Source of the DNA: Bathynomus jamesi
Lineage: Eukaryota; Arthropoda; Malacostraca; Isopoda; Cirolanidae
Reading direction: 5' to 3'
Length of the DNA: 64,000 bases
Assembly: GCA_023014485.1 (NCBI GenBank)
Contig: JAJOZX010001566.1
Span: forward strand, 111,001 to 175,000
Positions 30,895 through 41,361 of the stretch are shown piece by piece. The translations under genes were made by a program, and so were the position numbers. The notes under the pieces are model-generated. The model searched no databases and was not told where the DNA came from. It saw only the letters and a program-made list of their open reading frames with translations. The first letter of the stretch is position 1; each line of letters starts with the position of its first letter.

Positions 30895-31750
30895 AAAAAC
30901 GTTACCTTTTCAGTTTTAGACGCCAGTTCCAAAACATCAAAAAGTTTAACGATCTTGACACCATAGATCAAGATTGCGAGATTGCGTACTTTCTCCGTCG
31001 TTAACCCAGTGATGGAAAGCAGAAGCTTTCCATCCCAGTGGACAAAGAGAGGATTTTTCGCTGTCATGCTGTTCTTCATCTCCGCCTTCAATTCTCGATT
31101 CATTGTTCTCGTTCGTGTCACCGAGCTAACCGATAGGGATAGCTCTCTGATGTTGTGGTCACAGCTTTGTGCTGTTGCGGCGATTACGTAAGTTACTTGC
31201 CTGTTGAACAACTTTGTTTGGTCCAGGGGTGATGCCAGTTGCAGAACTGAATTATAGCAGCTCGACTTTCTTCTCTGTCTTCTTTTCCTGCTCAGATGAC
31301 GCCTTCATTCGTTGCATTCTCGCTCCCTTTTTGACCATTTCCTTCTCTACACTAGCCATATACCTTTTCCTCTCTCCTCTCTGATCCAGAAGAAATGTTC
31401 GGGCTTTATCAATCATGATGAGATTGAGTGCATCATGATGAGCCACATCGAAAAGGTGATCCAAGTTCTGCTTTAGACTTTCTTCTATATCCTTCTGCGC
31501 CTCACCGGGATAATTCTAACTCTATTTTAGATTCTCACAACGCTTGAGCAATGCTTCAAAGTTTCTGATGATATTGCACTCAGGAATCGTTGGAATTGGA
31601 GCATCCTACGACAGCCTCAGCAGCTCTCTTATTGTTTTCCATGCATTTTCTTGAACTATTTCCTTCTGTTGGACATAATGATAGAAGTTGACAAATACTT
31701 GGCGTGTAGTTGGCAGTTTGCGCCCTTCACTCGTTGCTGATATGTGACCT
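30895..31750 (-). pseudogene. D/D/CxxH/E transposon copy 3, N-terminal part
   Basis: Minus strand from about 31750: LPTTRQVFVNFYHY, then LDHLFDVAHHDALNLIM (31252-31464), a charged Lys/Glu-rich segment, then PLFVHWDGKLLLSITGL with the first catalytic D (30801-31211 frame), and the text stops at 30895 where the insertion begins. Order and motifs follow the copy at 14.5-16.8 kb. Several stops and frame changes. Confidence 0.75.
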
Positions 31751-32190
31751 ACCAGCTACACTTCTGTTCAATGCCTCGTAGTAACGAAGCCCATATATTT
31801 GCCAGCCATTATTTAGAAACGTTAGGTCTGTACTGTCTTTCCTACACTATTACTGTTAGTTACCAGTTCTGCAGTAAGTATGAATGTGCTATAAAAATTT
31901 TAATACCAAAAACTAAAAACAGTATATAGGAAGACTATAAACTACAATTTGAGACCTAACTTACACCTATCTATACCCTACTACCGTTCTTTACAAACAG
32001 CACATTCCCTTGGTAAATGTTCGGTCTTAAACAATCGTCCTACATCTGGCTTTCCAGAATATGGAAAACTGTTCAATTTAGAGGCTCCTCTCCCCTGTTT
32101 AGGATTTAGGCTGCTTGGGGTAAAAAAACTGCCCACATTTTTAACTATTAATACAAAACTCAACGACAAATTTTAAGGGCCTACATTCTA
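31751..32190. other. No supported feature
   Basis: Short open frames on both strands without recognisable domains. Confidence 0.4.
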
Positions 32191-32479
32191 TCATATTTTA
32201 GTGGAAATTCCTACGTTTGTTTGCAAAGAAACTTTTGTGCATATTTTCATGTTCGTGACGCACCTTCTAGAGACATTTCACTGTTTTATTAGACAGATAT
32301 TAAAAAACTTGAAGTGTCTTTGATCAGCGGAAAGGTCATTCGAGTCGTCCATCAGTCCGTTTTAACGAAATAGTGAATTAAGCATACATGGAAGTTTTGA
32401 GAAATCTTATAAAAAAGTATTTGATGCCTGTATCCATACAAAATTCAGGTGAGTCAGCCTTTATCGGCAGATGGAATAA

Positions 32480-33170
32480 ACAGACGTTACATTTTTACCA
32501 ACGAGTATTGTGCTCTTCTCGATGAAGATCCGAACATTCTCCAGGTAACATAGTTTTCCGATAAAGCTCACTCTCATCTGAATGGATACGTGAACAAACA
32601 GAACTCAAGATTTTGGGCTTCAGAAAATCCTCTCATTATGGTTACCAACCCATTACACCCAAAGAATGTGACAGTATGGTAGGCGTTGTCTAGCGTTGGA
32701 ATATTCGGGCCTATTTTAATTTCTACCACCGTTACTTCTGATGTTTATCTGAACATACTGCAGAACGAATTTGTTCAATTCCTTCAGGGATACGGCATCG
32801 ACACTGCCTGGTTCCAGCAAGGTGATGCCAGACAGCACACTAGTAATGAGGTGCTTCACTTCTTACGTGATACTTTCGACGGAAGAGTCCTGTCCAGCAG
32901 ATTTTCTGCGGTTTATGATAAAAGAATATAATGGCCACCAACATCATCAAATCTTAACCACTGTGACTTTTATCTGTGGGGTTATTTAAAAGATAGAGTG
33001 TTTAAACAGAATCTATACACAATAGAAGAAGTGAAAGCATTAATTGAACAAGAAATTTCTCAGACTTCAACAGATACTCTGTCCAGAGGACTGTAAAATT
33101 TGTTGTTCGTGTGCAAAGAGTTAATGAACCGAGAGGACATCACGTAGAGCATGTTTTTCACTAGGGTACT
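32480..33170 (+). pseudogene. Mariner-type transposase relic, long-spacing group
   Basis: Plus-strand pieces in several frames: FSDKAHSHLNGYVNKQNSRF (first D region), VGIFGPILISTTV, WFQQGDARQHTSNEV (second region, D shifted by mutation) and CDFYLWGYLKDRVF (third D region). Related to the 28-kb and 50-kb transposases. A terminal CAGGTTGTTTTTTAAAACGT is visible (reversed) at about 33250-33278; the left TIR was not found. Dead copy. Confidence 0.75.
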
Positions 33171-33343
33171 AACTTTCCATGTGTAGAGAAAGTACAGTAA
33201 ATATCTCCTGCTTTATTCCAGTTATTAAAAAAATATAAACCTTTTAAGGTGTCAGACGTTTTAAAAAACAACCTGTATATATATATATATATATGTAATA
33301 TATATGTATATATGCTGCAAACCTACAAGGAAAGAGAAAAACG

Positions 33344-33389
33344 ATTCCAAGGCCTTTCGTGTATTCAGAGCTACACCTCGTCAGGTGGA
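33344..33389 (-). ncRNA. Hammerhead ribozyme motif (PLE family 2)
   Basis: Minus strand: core CTGACGA, stem II GTGTA...TACAC, GAAA, palindromic AGGCCT stem III, T, then GGAATC. Stem I pairing is weaker than in the copy at 38928. The adjoining plus-strand inverted copy (33384-33422) lacks an intact CTGA core. Confidence 0.65.
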
Positions 33390-33503
33390 CGAGGTGTAGC
33401 TCTGAATACACGAAAGGCCTTGGGATTGTTTTTTTTCCTTGTGGGTTTGCAGCATTCATTCATTTCACGTGTTTAATTGTGAAATTCATCCCATATATAT
33501 ATA

Positions 33504-33539
<36 letters not shown>

Positions 33540-33547
<8 letters not shown>

Positions 33548-33702
33548 TTAACTGCAAACACGCAGTATAATTAACGTAAAGAACGACGCTTGCATAGGAG
33601 ATATTCCGCGCGAGATATTCTCGTCTTGCGCGGAATATCTCCTATACAAGCGTCGTTCTTTACGTTAATTATACTGCGTGTTTGCAGTTAAATGTATATA
33701 AT
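33540..33702. repeat. Palindrome with about 73-bp arms
   Basis: Arms roughly 33540-33612 and 33628-33702 (TATACATTTAACTGCAAACA... with ...TGTTTGCAGTTAAATGTATA) differ at one visible base and enclose about 14 bp. Next to (TA)n. Possible foldback transposon. Confidence 0.88.
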
Positions 33703-33787
33703 GTTACGGCATGCGAGGGTGCCCCGTTGGGGCATTGGTTTCTGCGAGTATGTAGAAGAATTACGGCATTTGGAAGAGTGAGGCCCA

Positions 33788-33862
33788 TGGGCCATGGTGT
33801 AATGGTTATCGCATCTGACCGGCAATCGGAAGATCCCGGGTTCGATTCCCGGGTGGTTACCT
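33788..33862 (+). tRNA. tRNA-like sequence, anticodon-position GGC, probable pseudogene
   Basis: A box TGGTGTAATGG (33795-33805) and B box GGTTCGATTCC (33839-33849) are consensus. Anticodon stem TCTGA/TCGGA encloses CCGGCAA, giving GGC (Ala) at 34-36, but position 33 is C instead of the near-universal U and the acceptor stem pairs poorly. It has Pol III promoter elements but is probably a tRNA-derived pseudogene or SINE head. Confidence 0.65.
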
Positions 33863-33890
33863 CATTTTTTCATTTGTTTCGTTCTCTCTC

Positions 33891-33940
33891 TCTCGTCTTG
33901 CGCGGAATATCTCCTATACAAGCGTCGTTCTTTACGTTGA
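33891..33940. repeat. Partial third arm of the 33.6-kb palindrome
   Basis: TCGTCTTGCGCGGAATATCT... repeats the right arm start (33628 onward) in the same direction, so the tRNA-like sequence is bracketed by copies of the same unit. Confidence 0.85.
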
Positions 33941-34000
33941 TATATATATATATATATATATGATGAAAATAACCACGAAGGAAAAAGGAAACACAGAATG

Positions 34001-34040
34001 GTGCTCAAACGCTTTCGTCTAATGACATCCTCAGGAACAC
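34001..34040 (-). ncRNA. Hammerhead ribozyme motif (PLE family 1)
   Basis: Core CTGAGGA and GAAA intact; stem III variant AGCGTT; stem I GTGTTC/GAGCAC. Confidence 0.72.
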
Positions 34041-34670
34041 TGAAATAAATAACAAGTTCGAAACTATATATAAATCACAAAAAAAATAAAAATAAAATAG
34101 AAAAATAAAAATTGTAGGAGGAGCATACAAATTTATAAGGAAAAACTATCAGAGTTTTAACACTTTGCCCCTCTTGTCTAAATCTGTTCTGAATTCAACG
34201 TTCTGAATTCAACGAATTCAAAACAACAGGATCAAGCGAAAAAAGGCCCTAGCTAATGTTAAAATTATTTGTAAGTTGAATAATGGCAGACTCAAGAATA
34301 TTTCTATTAACAATGTTGCTTGAGTGAAACAAAATTGAAGCATTATTCCAATCAATACAGTGGGATAACTCTGACAAATGCTTCAATTTTGTTTCACTCA
34401 AGCACATTGTTAATAGAAATATTCTTGAGTCTGCCATTATTCAACTTACAAATAATTTTAACATTAGCCAGGGCCTTTTTTCGTTTGATCCTCTTGTTTT
34501 AAATTCGTTCAGAACGGATTTAGACAAGAGGGGCAAAGTGCTAAAACTCTGGTAGTTTTTCCTTATAAATTTGTATGCTCCTCCTACAATTTTTTTTTTT
34601 ATTTTATTTTTATTTTTTATTTTTATTTTTTTGACTTATATATATAGTCTCGAACTTGTTATTTATTTCA

Positions 34671-34710
34671 CTGTTCCTGAGGATGTCATTAGACGAAAGC
34701 GCTTGAACAC
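34671..34710 (+). ncRNA. Hammerhead ribozyme motif (PLE family 1)
   Basis: CTGTTC 34671-34676, CTGAGGA, stem II, GAAA, AGCGCT, T, GAACAC 34705-34710; stem I keeps five pairs. Confidence 0.72.
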
Positions 34711-34869
34711 CATTCTGTTTCCTTTTTCCTTCGTGTTATTTTTATTATAAATGTTAATTATTCACGTGTTACTTTCATGAAATAATTTTCACATAATGAA
34801 CACTACACGTTCCTTCGGCTTGCTGTTCTCTCTCTTGTCTCCGTTCGTGCCCATATTTTCTTCTACATT

Positions 34870-36950
34870 AATGAGGGGCATGCAATTCGTATACGACGAA
34901 AGTTTCTTACTAATTTTCTAGAAGAGCAAGTCCTTCAAGTCCCTCCTTCGATTCGCCTCATTACAAAGACAAGACCATTGAGTTCACACAGCTTCGGCAG
35001 ATTAATTTTACAGAAACATGAGAATCACACAGACAAAATGAGCGGTCGCTTTCAAAATGTACGCATTGCCAAACGTAATTTTGTGACTGTTATTTCCCAA
35101 CACGTGGATCCAACCTTTGTTTGATGAAATTTACAACGAGTTGCGTAGGAGAACTCTTCACTTCGTAATATTTTGGATCGCAAAATTAAAAGTCTCATTC
35201 GAAACAGTCAGTGGAGTTAAAAAGCAAGCTCAAAATGTGTTTTGACCCTTTCTTCGAAAAACATTACGATGCCAAAAACGCCCTTGGATTTGGTATGTCC
35301 TTTTTTATTGTTAAAAAACATTCTGCTTTACAAATTTGTTATAGTCTTGCTTGTTTTGAAAACAGTGTAATCTCCCTCAGTCTTTAGTTAGCATAGTTAA
35401 AGGCCTTGTCTATAATGCTGCGAATATTACTTACGAAGAAAACTTTCCTAAACGTTTTCGCAATAGCCTCTTACAATTAAAAAAGATGGTGAGCTCCATA
35501 TTACTAAAGCAGACAAGGCTAACACCATAGTTATTATGGACAAAGTGGAATACATTAGAAAGATGAACGAGCTTCTCCAGGACCCGCCACATCCAGAAAG
35601 CTTAGGAACAACCTGCAGGATGACGTCATCAAATCATTCATAGTGGCTTGAAACGCATTCTCAAAGATCATAAGGACTTAATTCCGCTTTTTCACGTCCA
35701 CTTCGCCTTCTCTTCCCTACCTTTACGGTCTTATTAAAACCCACAAACCTGGCAACCCTACGCGCCCTATTATTAGCTCTGTGGGTTCTATTACCTATAA
35801 ACTCTCCAAATGGCTTGTCAAAGTCTTGTTCCCCATTCTCGGAACTATCTCTGATTCACATGTAAAAAATTCCATGGATCTTACTGTAAAACTGAATAAT
35901 ATACGCACTGAAACTAACGGTAGATTGATCACTTTTGACGTTTGTTCATTGTTTACAAAAGTGCCGATTGACGATATGCTTGACTTTCTCTCCAGAGAAT
36001 TATATAAGTATGACCTGCTACTACCAGCACACATCGTTTTGGAACTCATTAAACTTTGCATCAAAGACTGTAAATTCACTTTCAATAAGAGTATTATCAA
36101 CAGGGTTTTGGGATAGCCATGGGTAATCCCTTGTCGCCCCTCCTCTCCAATATTTATATGGAGTTTTTCGAAATTACTTACATTCGAGAATCCTGAGGGT
36201 TGGCATCCCATGGTTGCGGTACGTCGACGCTATTTTGTGTACCTGGCCCATGAAGTGTGACCTGGATGACCTCCTCCTTCATTTAAATAATCAAGTCCCT
36301 TCCATTAAGTTTACTTTAGAAGTGGAACAAAACAACTCAATCCCGTTTCTGGATGTGCGTGTACATAGGGAAAGCCCAAGTTTTAAGTTTAGTATTTATC
36401 GGAAAAAAACAAACAATTTGTCCTACGTACACTTTTACTCCTGCCATGACACCCTCATCAAGAAAGCCATATTTTCTTCAATGTTTCTCCGCGCTCTTAG
36501 GATCGCCAGTCCGGAATACATGGATGCCGAATTAGAAAAAATGAACAGTATTGGAAGTGATTTGTGTTACCCACCTGCTTTTTTGGAATCTTGTCTTAAC
36601 AAGGTAAAACGAACTTTCTATCGTGTGAATAATAACCCTCGCACTTTATCGAAGAATATTTTGGTACTTCCATTTTCCCCAGGATTTTTAGGCATTGCTA
36701 ATGTACTGAAACTTTTGAATATTAATGTAGTATTTTCATATGGCAATACTGCGAAACATATAGTAAAAGATAGCTCTACCAATAATTCAAGCATTATCTA
36801 TAAAATTGGTTGTAAACAATGTTATTCCTTTTACATTGAACAGACGGGAAAAAATTTGCACACACGTGTAAAACAGCATCAATATTCCGTTAGAACGGGG
36901 CAGTCGTCCAATGCCCTTTTCGTCCATTTGTCAGTTATCCCACTGTATTG
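34870..36950 (+). pseudogene. PLE reverse transcriptase with GIY-YIG endonuclease
   Basis: Reading across frames: INEGHAIRIRRKFL (about 34872), ITKADKANTIVIMDK (about 35505), LYGLIKTHKPGNPTRPIIS (35723-35779), TFDVCSLFTKVPID (RT motif with catalytic D, about 35930), MGNPLSPLLSNIYMEFFE (36119) and RYVDAIL where YVDD is expected (36217), then the linker and KIGCKQCYSFYIEQTGK (G-to-E change in the GQTGK word) at about 36800. The order RT then GIY-YIG is that of PLE proteins. At least five frame breaks, the D-to-A change in the RT active site and the GIY-YIG change make it inactive. The intact part is 36214-36951. Confidence 0.88.
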
Positions 36951-37252
36951 ATTGGAATAATGCTTCAATTTTGTTTCACTCAAGCAACATTGTTAATAGA
37001 AATATTCTCGAGCTGCCATTATTCAACTTACAAATAATTTTAACATTAGCCAGGGCCTTTTTTCGCTTGATCCTGTTGTTTTGAATTCATTGAATTTAGA
37101 ACGTTAAATTCAGAACGGATTTAGACAAGAGGGGCAAAGTGTTAAAACTCTGATAGTTTTTCCTTATAAATTTGTATGCTCCTCCTACAATTTTTATTTT
37201 TCTATTTTTTTTTTGTGACCTATATATAGTCTCGAACTTGTTATTTATTTCA

Positions 37253-37292
37253 CTGTTCCTGAGGATGTCATTAGACGAAAGCGTTTGAGCAC
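37253..37292 (+). ncRNA. Hammerhead ribozyme motif (PLE family 1)
   Basis: CTGTTC, CTGAGGA, stem II with ATTA loop, GAAA, AGCGTT, T, GAGCAC. Lies in the 3' terminal region of the PLE. Confidence 0.73.
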
Positions 37293-37367
37293 CATTCTGT
37301 GTTTCCTTTTTCTTTCGTGGTTATTTTCATCATAAATATTATTCACATGTTACTTTCGTGAAATAAT

Positions 37368-37372
<5 letters not shown>

Positions 37373-37411
<39 letters not shown>

Positions 37412-37481
37412 ATATTATATATATATATATATATATATGAAAATTATTTCACGAAGTAACATGTGAATAATATTTATGATG

Positions 37482-37521
<40 letters not shown>
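37373..37521. repeat. (TA)n block with inverted PLE tip
   Basis: Two (TA)n tracts around a short inverted PLE terminal piece (37438-37484, GAAAATTATTTCACGAAGTA). Confidence 0.85.
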
Positions 37522-37525
<4 letters not shown>

Positions 37526-37659
37526 GCCTTTTGTGTATTTCCTGCAAGGTGTGTTAAATACACGAAAGCTTGAATTACTTTACCTTTTTCCTTCCAGCTG
37601 TATAGTATATATAATATATATATATATATATGGTGCAAACCACAAGGAAAAAGAAAAAC

Positions 37660-37705
37660 GATTCCAAGGCCTTTCGTGTATTCAGAGCTACACCTCGTGA
37701 GGGAA
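37660..37705 (-). ncRNA. Degenerate hammerhead motif (PLE family 2)
   Basis: Same as 38928-38973 in inverse, but the core CTGA reads CTCA, which should abolish cleavage. Confidence 0.55.
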
Positions 37706-37774
37706 TGAAGATAAAAGGCGAGATGCCCATAAATATATACAACGTACAGGAAAAACAAAACAATTAGCACATAC

Positions 37775-38098
37775 TTAACAAGGGTTAATGAGAGGCAAAA
37801 GAAATTTTAACAAGATATTGTCAATTTTATACATTCCCGCACTGTTATTGAAATTGTTTTTAAAATGAATAAATGCACATTCTAGAATATTTCTTTCTAT
37901 TATATCTCTGTTTTTAACAAGCGCTTTAGAACTATCCCACTTGATGCTATGGTTACATCTATACATATGGTTAAATAAAGCATTGCAATTATTAGCTGTT
38001 CTACAAGCATAATTATGCTGTTTTACCCTAATATCTAACGTTTTACCGGTTTGGCCTATATATACTGAGTTACATTGTGTACATCCGATCGAATACAC
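37775..38098 (-). pseudogene. PLE family 2 GIY-YIG endonuclease, left arm
   Basis: 107 residues: YSIGCTQCNSVYIGQTGK, then RVKQHNYACRTANN and HMYRCNHSIKWD, ending FLLPLINPC. GIY-YIG core with conserved Cys pair, R and H. Differs from the right-arm copy at only two residues (N/K and C/S near the RVKQH region). The upstream linker and RT are broken or absent. Confidence 0.82.
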
Positions 38099-38324
38099 AC
38101 AACCAACAACATTATCAGGGCTACATTAATGCCAATTGCTTTAAGTAAAGTTGGAAGGTATTGAAAATTAACATGGTAAGGTAGGCTAAGGATATTTTTA
38201 CGCTGAAATTCCTTTACAATTACATTATTATAATACCTATTCTTGGCTTTCTTAAGACAGTTATCTAAAAATGAAATAGGATAGCATAATTTAGTACCAA
38301 TTATGTTATCCTATTTCATTTTTA

Positions 38325-38859
38325 GATAACTGTCTTAAAAGCCTAGAATAGGTATTATAATAATGTAATTGTAAAGGAATTTCAGCGTAAAAGTATCCTT
38401 AGCTTACCTTACCATGTTAATTTTCAATACCTTCCAACTTTACTTAAAGCAATTGGCATTAATGTAATCTTTAAGTATAATAATACTGTTAAATCACGCC
38501 TAATAAAGAATAGCCCTGATAATGTTGTTGGTTGTGTGTATTCGATCGGATGTACACAATGTAACTCAGTATATATAGGCCAAACCGGTAAAACATTAGA
38601 TATTAGGGTAAAACAGCATAAATATGCTTGTCGAACAGCTAATAATTCCAATGCTTTATTTAACCATATGTATAGATGTAACCATAGCATCAAGTGGGAT
38701 AGTTCTAAAGCGCTTGTTAAAAACAGAGATATAATAGAAAGAAATATTCTAGAATGTGCATTTATTCATTTTAAAAACAATTTCAATAACAGTGCGGGAA
38801 TGTATAAAATTGACAATATCTTGTTAAAATTTCTTTTGCCTCTCATTAACCCTTGTTAA
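38325..38859 (+). pseudogene. PLE family 2 linker and GIY-YIG endonuclease, right arm
   Basis: From about 38325 the linker reads continuously: SVKVSLAYHVNFQ-like, then LPTLLKAIGINVIFKYN, KNSPDNVVG, then VYSIGCTQCNSVYIGQTGK, RVKQHKYACRTANN and the end FLLPLINPC at 38859. The endonuclease frame is intact. Without RT it cannot retrotranspose by itself. No nearby promoter seen. Confidence 0.82.
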
Positions 38860-38927
38860 GTATGTGCTAATTGTTTTGTTTTTCCTGTACGTTGTATATA
38901 TTTATGGGCATCTCGCCTTTTATCTTC

Positions 38928-38973
38928 ACTCCCTGACGAGGTGTAGCTCTGAATACACGAAAGGCCTTGGAAT
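38928..38973 (+). ncRNA. Type I hammerhead ribozyme motif (PLE family 2)
   Basis: Stem I strand ACTCC 38928-38932, core CTGACGA 38933-38939, stem II with GTGTA/TACAC, GAAA 38959-38962, AGGCCT palindrome, T38968, GGAAT 38969-38973. As in family 1, stem III has no loop, pointing to a dimeric fold. Confidence 0.75.
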
Positions 38974-39040
38974 CGTTTTTCTTTTTCCTTGTGGGTTTGC
39001 AGCATTCATTCATTTCACGTGTTTTATTGTGAAATTCATC

Positions 39041-39085
<45 letters not shown>

Positions 39086-39089
<4 letters not shown>

Positions 39090-41305
39090 GGCACAAAAGT
39101 CACGCATCATAGGAATTTTCAGTGTTGACTACATATATTACTTTTTTCTTTAGGTAGGGAATGGCAGCGAAATTAACACTGTACGAGAGGGTGAACTTGG
39201 TTTTAATGTATGGAATACGAGGTACAACAAAACGATGAATCAGTACAGAATTTAAATTCTGTACCGATTCATCCATCCATTAAAACCCAGCTCACCATTT
39301 CGTCTATTATTAATTTCGCAGCCATCCCCAACCTAAAAGAAAAAAACAGAGACAACAACAAGAAACACGCAGACAGACGAACAGCCAGACACTAGAAAAC
39401 TTACAGACTTGACACGACCATTACAACCTTCAATACAGACCAGACTACCAAGATCATCAAAAACATTAAGAATTCGAAGGCTGCTAGACCAGACAACATA
39501 TCTAACATACACCTTAAACACTTGGGCCCACAGGGAATACTAGCTCTCACAAATATCAGCACATATTCATACCAACACTGTATTATTCCTGACATATGGA
39601 AACAAGGTAAAATTATTACGCTATTCAAACCAAACAAAAATCCAACAGAACCAGCTTCCTATAGATCCATTACTTTACTATGCACACCTTCCAAAGTAAC
39701 AGAAAGACTAATCTTACAAATCACCAACCCACACATACCACTATCACCTACTCAACATGGATTCAGACCTCACCACTCAACCACGACATTACTCACTAAC
39801 CTCACGCAGCACATCATGGATGGCATCAACTCCAGACGACCAGCTCAACGTACACTATTAGCAACAGTAGACATTAGTAAAGCATTTGATGCTATCCCAC
39901 GCTTCCCTCTCATAAACAAAATACTCAACACAAACATGCCCAATAACACCAAAAGGTGGCTGAGCAACTATCTTTCAGGAAGATACTCACATGTCACATT
40001 TAATGGCAAGTCATCCAAAAACAAGCTTTTTCCGAACGGGTTCCTCAAGACTGTTCTCTCACCAACACTCTTCAACTTATACATGCATGACATTCCAACA
40101 CCCATAGATAACAAGCTTACCTTATCATCATATGCAGTTGACATCACTCTAACATCCACCCACAACAACATCGACACCGCTAGAAATAACCTACAAACAT
40201 GCATAAACAGTATACAAGATTGGTTCACACACAACAGACTCAAAGTAGCTCCCACAAAATCAACCATCACCTTGCTAACAAGCAACACAAAAGAACACCA
40301 GGTAACTCCACAGCTTACACTAAACAACACCAACATTCCACACACTCACAGGACCAAAATACTTAGGGTCACATACAACACATCATTATCTTTTGCAAAC
40401 CACATTCAGGACATTAAAAACAAATGTACGTCAAGACTTAACACGCTTAGGATACTAACAGGCACAAACTTTGGACACCAGCAGGAAACAACATCACTCA
40501 TATACAAACAATATATTCGCTCAGTTATGGACTATGCTAGCCCATGCTGGGCACCCATTATCTCAAACACACACATAAACACCTTACAGACAATACAAAA
40601 CAACGCACTTCGTATCATTACAGGATGCACTCAAACAACACCAATAGAACACCAATAGGGAACATTTAGACACGAGGGGAACACAACTCATGGCAGCAGC
40701 GACAACTAACCCACACACCCTTGCCACTACATGTACAATCATGCACCGACACCTCGCACCATTAAGGTAACACCAGAGAGACATTATAATCAAATACTCC
40801 ATTCCATACCTCGCCCCACGACATTACACAGTAGAGAAAACACATACACACACACACCTAACCCACAAAGCACTGACACGAATCGGTCCCAATGCGGTCT
40901 TAGGTGCGAAGCCGCCACCCATTAAAGGTCAGAGACCAGCCTGAGCAGATCGGATCGAGTTAACTTAGCACGATTCCGATGTGGAAATCACCCCAACTTA
41001 CAGACATATAAACACAGACTAGACAACTCCACAGACGACACCTTCCACCTGTGCCAGGACACGCCACAAACAATTGAACACATTATGACAGACTGTACCG
41101 CTCTAACACAACAACGAACACAACACAACATCACTAGTGCGCTGAACCTCTGGTCCACTCCGGAGAGGGCGATCGGTTACCTGCGTGCCGCCGGCTTGCT
41201 CGATCAGGGTGTGCTGATCGGCTAACCAACAACAACAACCTAAAAGAAAGATAATATATCATAATCAACACTGAAAATTCCTATGATGCGCGACTTTTGC
41301 GCCAC

Positions 41306-41312
<7 letters not shown>
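39086..41312 (+). mobile_element. Mariner-type element filled by a Jockey-like insertion
   Basis: TIRs of about 43 bp: GGGTGGCACAAAAGTCACGC... at the left and its near complement at the right (…GCGCGACTTTTGCGCCACCC), flanked by (TA)n and (TG)n. Only the first 25 codons of a transposase remain (39161-39235, MAAKLTLYERVNLVLMYGIR). The rest of the interior is a non-LTR element. Confidence 0.78.
39245..41245 (+). pseudogene. Jockey-type RT gene with C-terminal zinc knuckle
   Basis: The long frame 39522-40658 covers RT: PDIWKQGKIITLFKPNKNP, YRSITLLC, TQHGFRPHHSTTTLL, TVDISKAFDAIP, SYAVDITLTST (the catalytic YADD reads YAVD) and RTKILRVTYN. A second stretch to 41225 reads SDRVNLARFRCG, FHLCQDTPQTIEHIMTDC (CCHC-like) and AIGYLRAAGLLDQG, then a (CAA)n-type tail. 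The endonuclease is missing (5' truncation at about 39245). The D-to-V change and the frame break near 40659 make it inactive. Unusually A/C-rich codon use compared with its neighbours. Confidence 0.85.

Positions 41313-41358
<46 letters not shown>
41311..41358. repeat. (TG)n microsatellite
   Basis: Pure TG run between the mariner TIR and a PLE tip. Confidence 0.95.

Positions 41359-41361
<3 letters not shown>

Larger units (their letters stand above)
33961..37366 (+). mobile_element. Longest Penelope-like element (PLE family 1)
   Basis: 33961-34760 is an inverted pair of the PLE 3' end, centred near 34370, with a hammerhead in each arm. A plus-strand RT/GIY-YIG gene follows (34870-36950), then a normal 3' end with a hammerhead (37253-37292) and the terminal TTATTTTCATCATAAATATT region. 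Bounded by (TA)n on both sides. Confidence 0.82.
37640..38975. mobile_element. Head-to-head pair of a second PLE lineage (large palindrome)
   Basis: Left arm about 37640-38283 and right arm about 38307-38975 are near-perfect reverse complements around a 23-bp spacer that is itself partly palindromic. Each arm carries a PLE linker, a GIY-YIG domain and, at its outer end, a hammerhead region. There is a short deletion in the left arm (near 38100-38130). RT is missing from both. Confidence 0.9.

Noticed and set aside
31949..32176. 75-codon frame as a conserved protein
   Set aside because: Open on both strands over the same interval with no recognisable motif.
33384..33422. Plus-strand hammerhead beside the minus one
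   Set aside because: GAAA and stem II are there but the CTGA core is lost at the inversion point.
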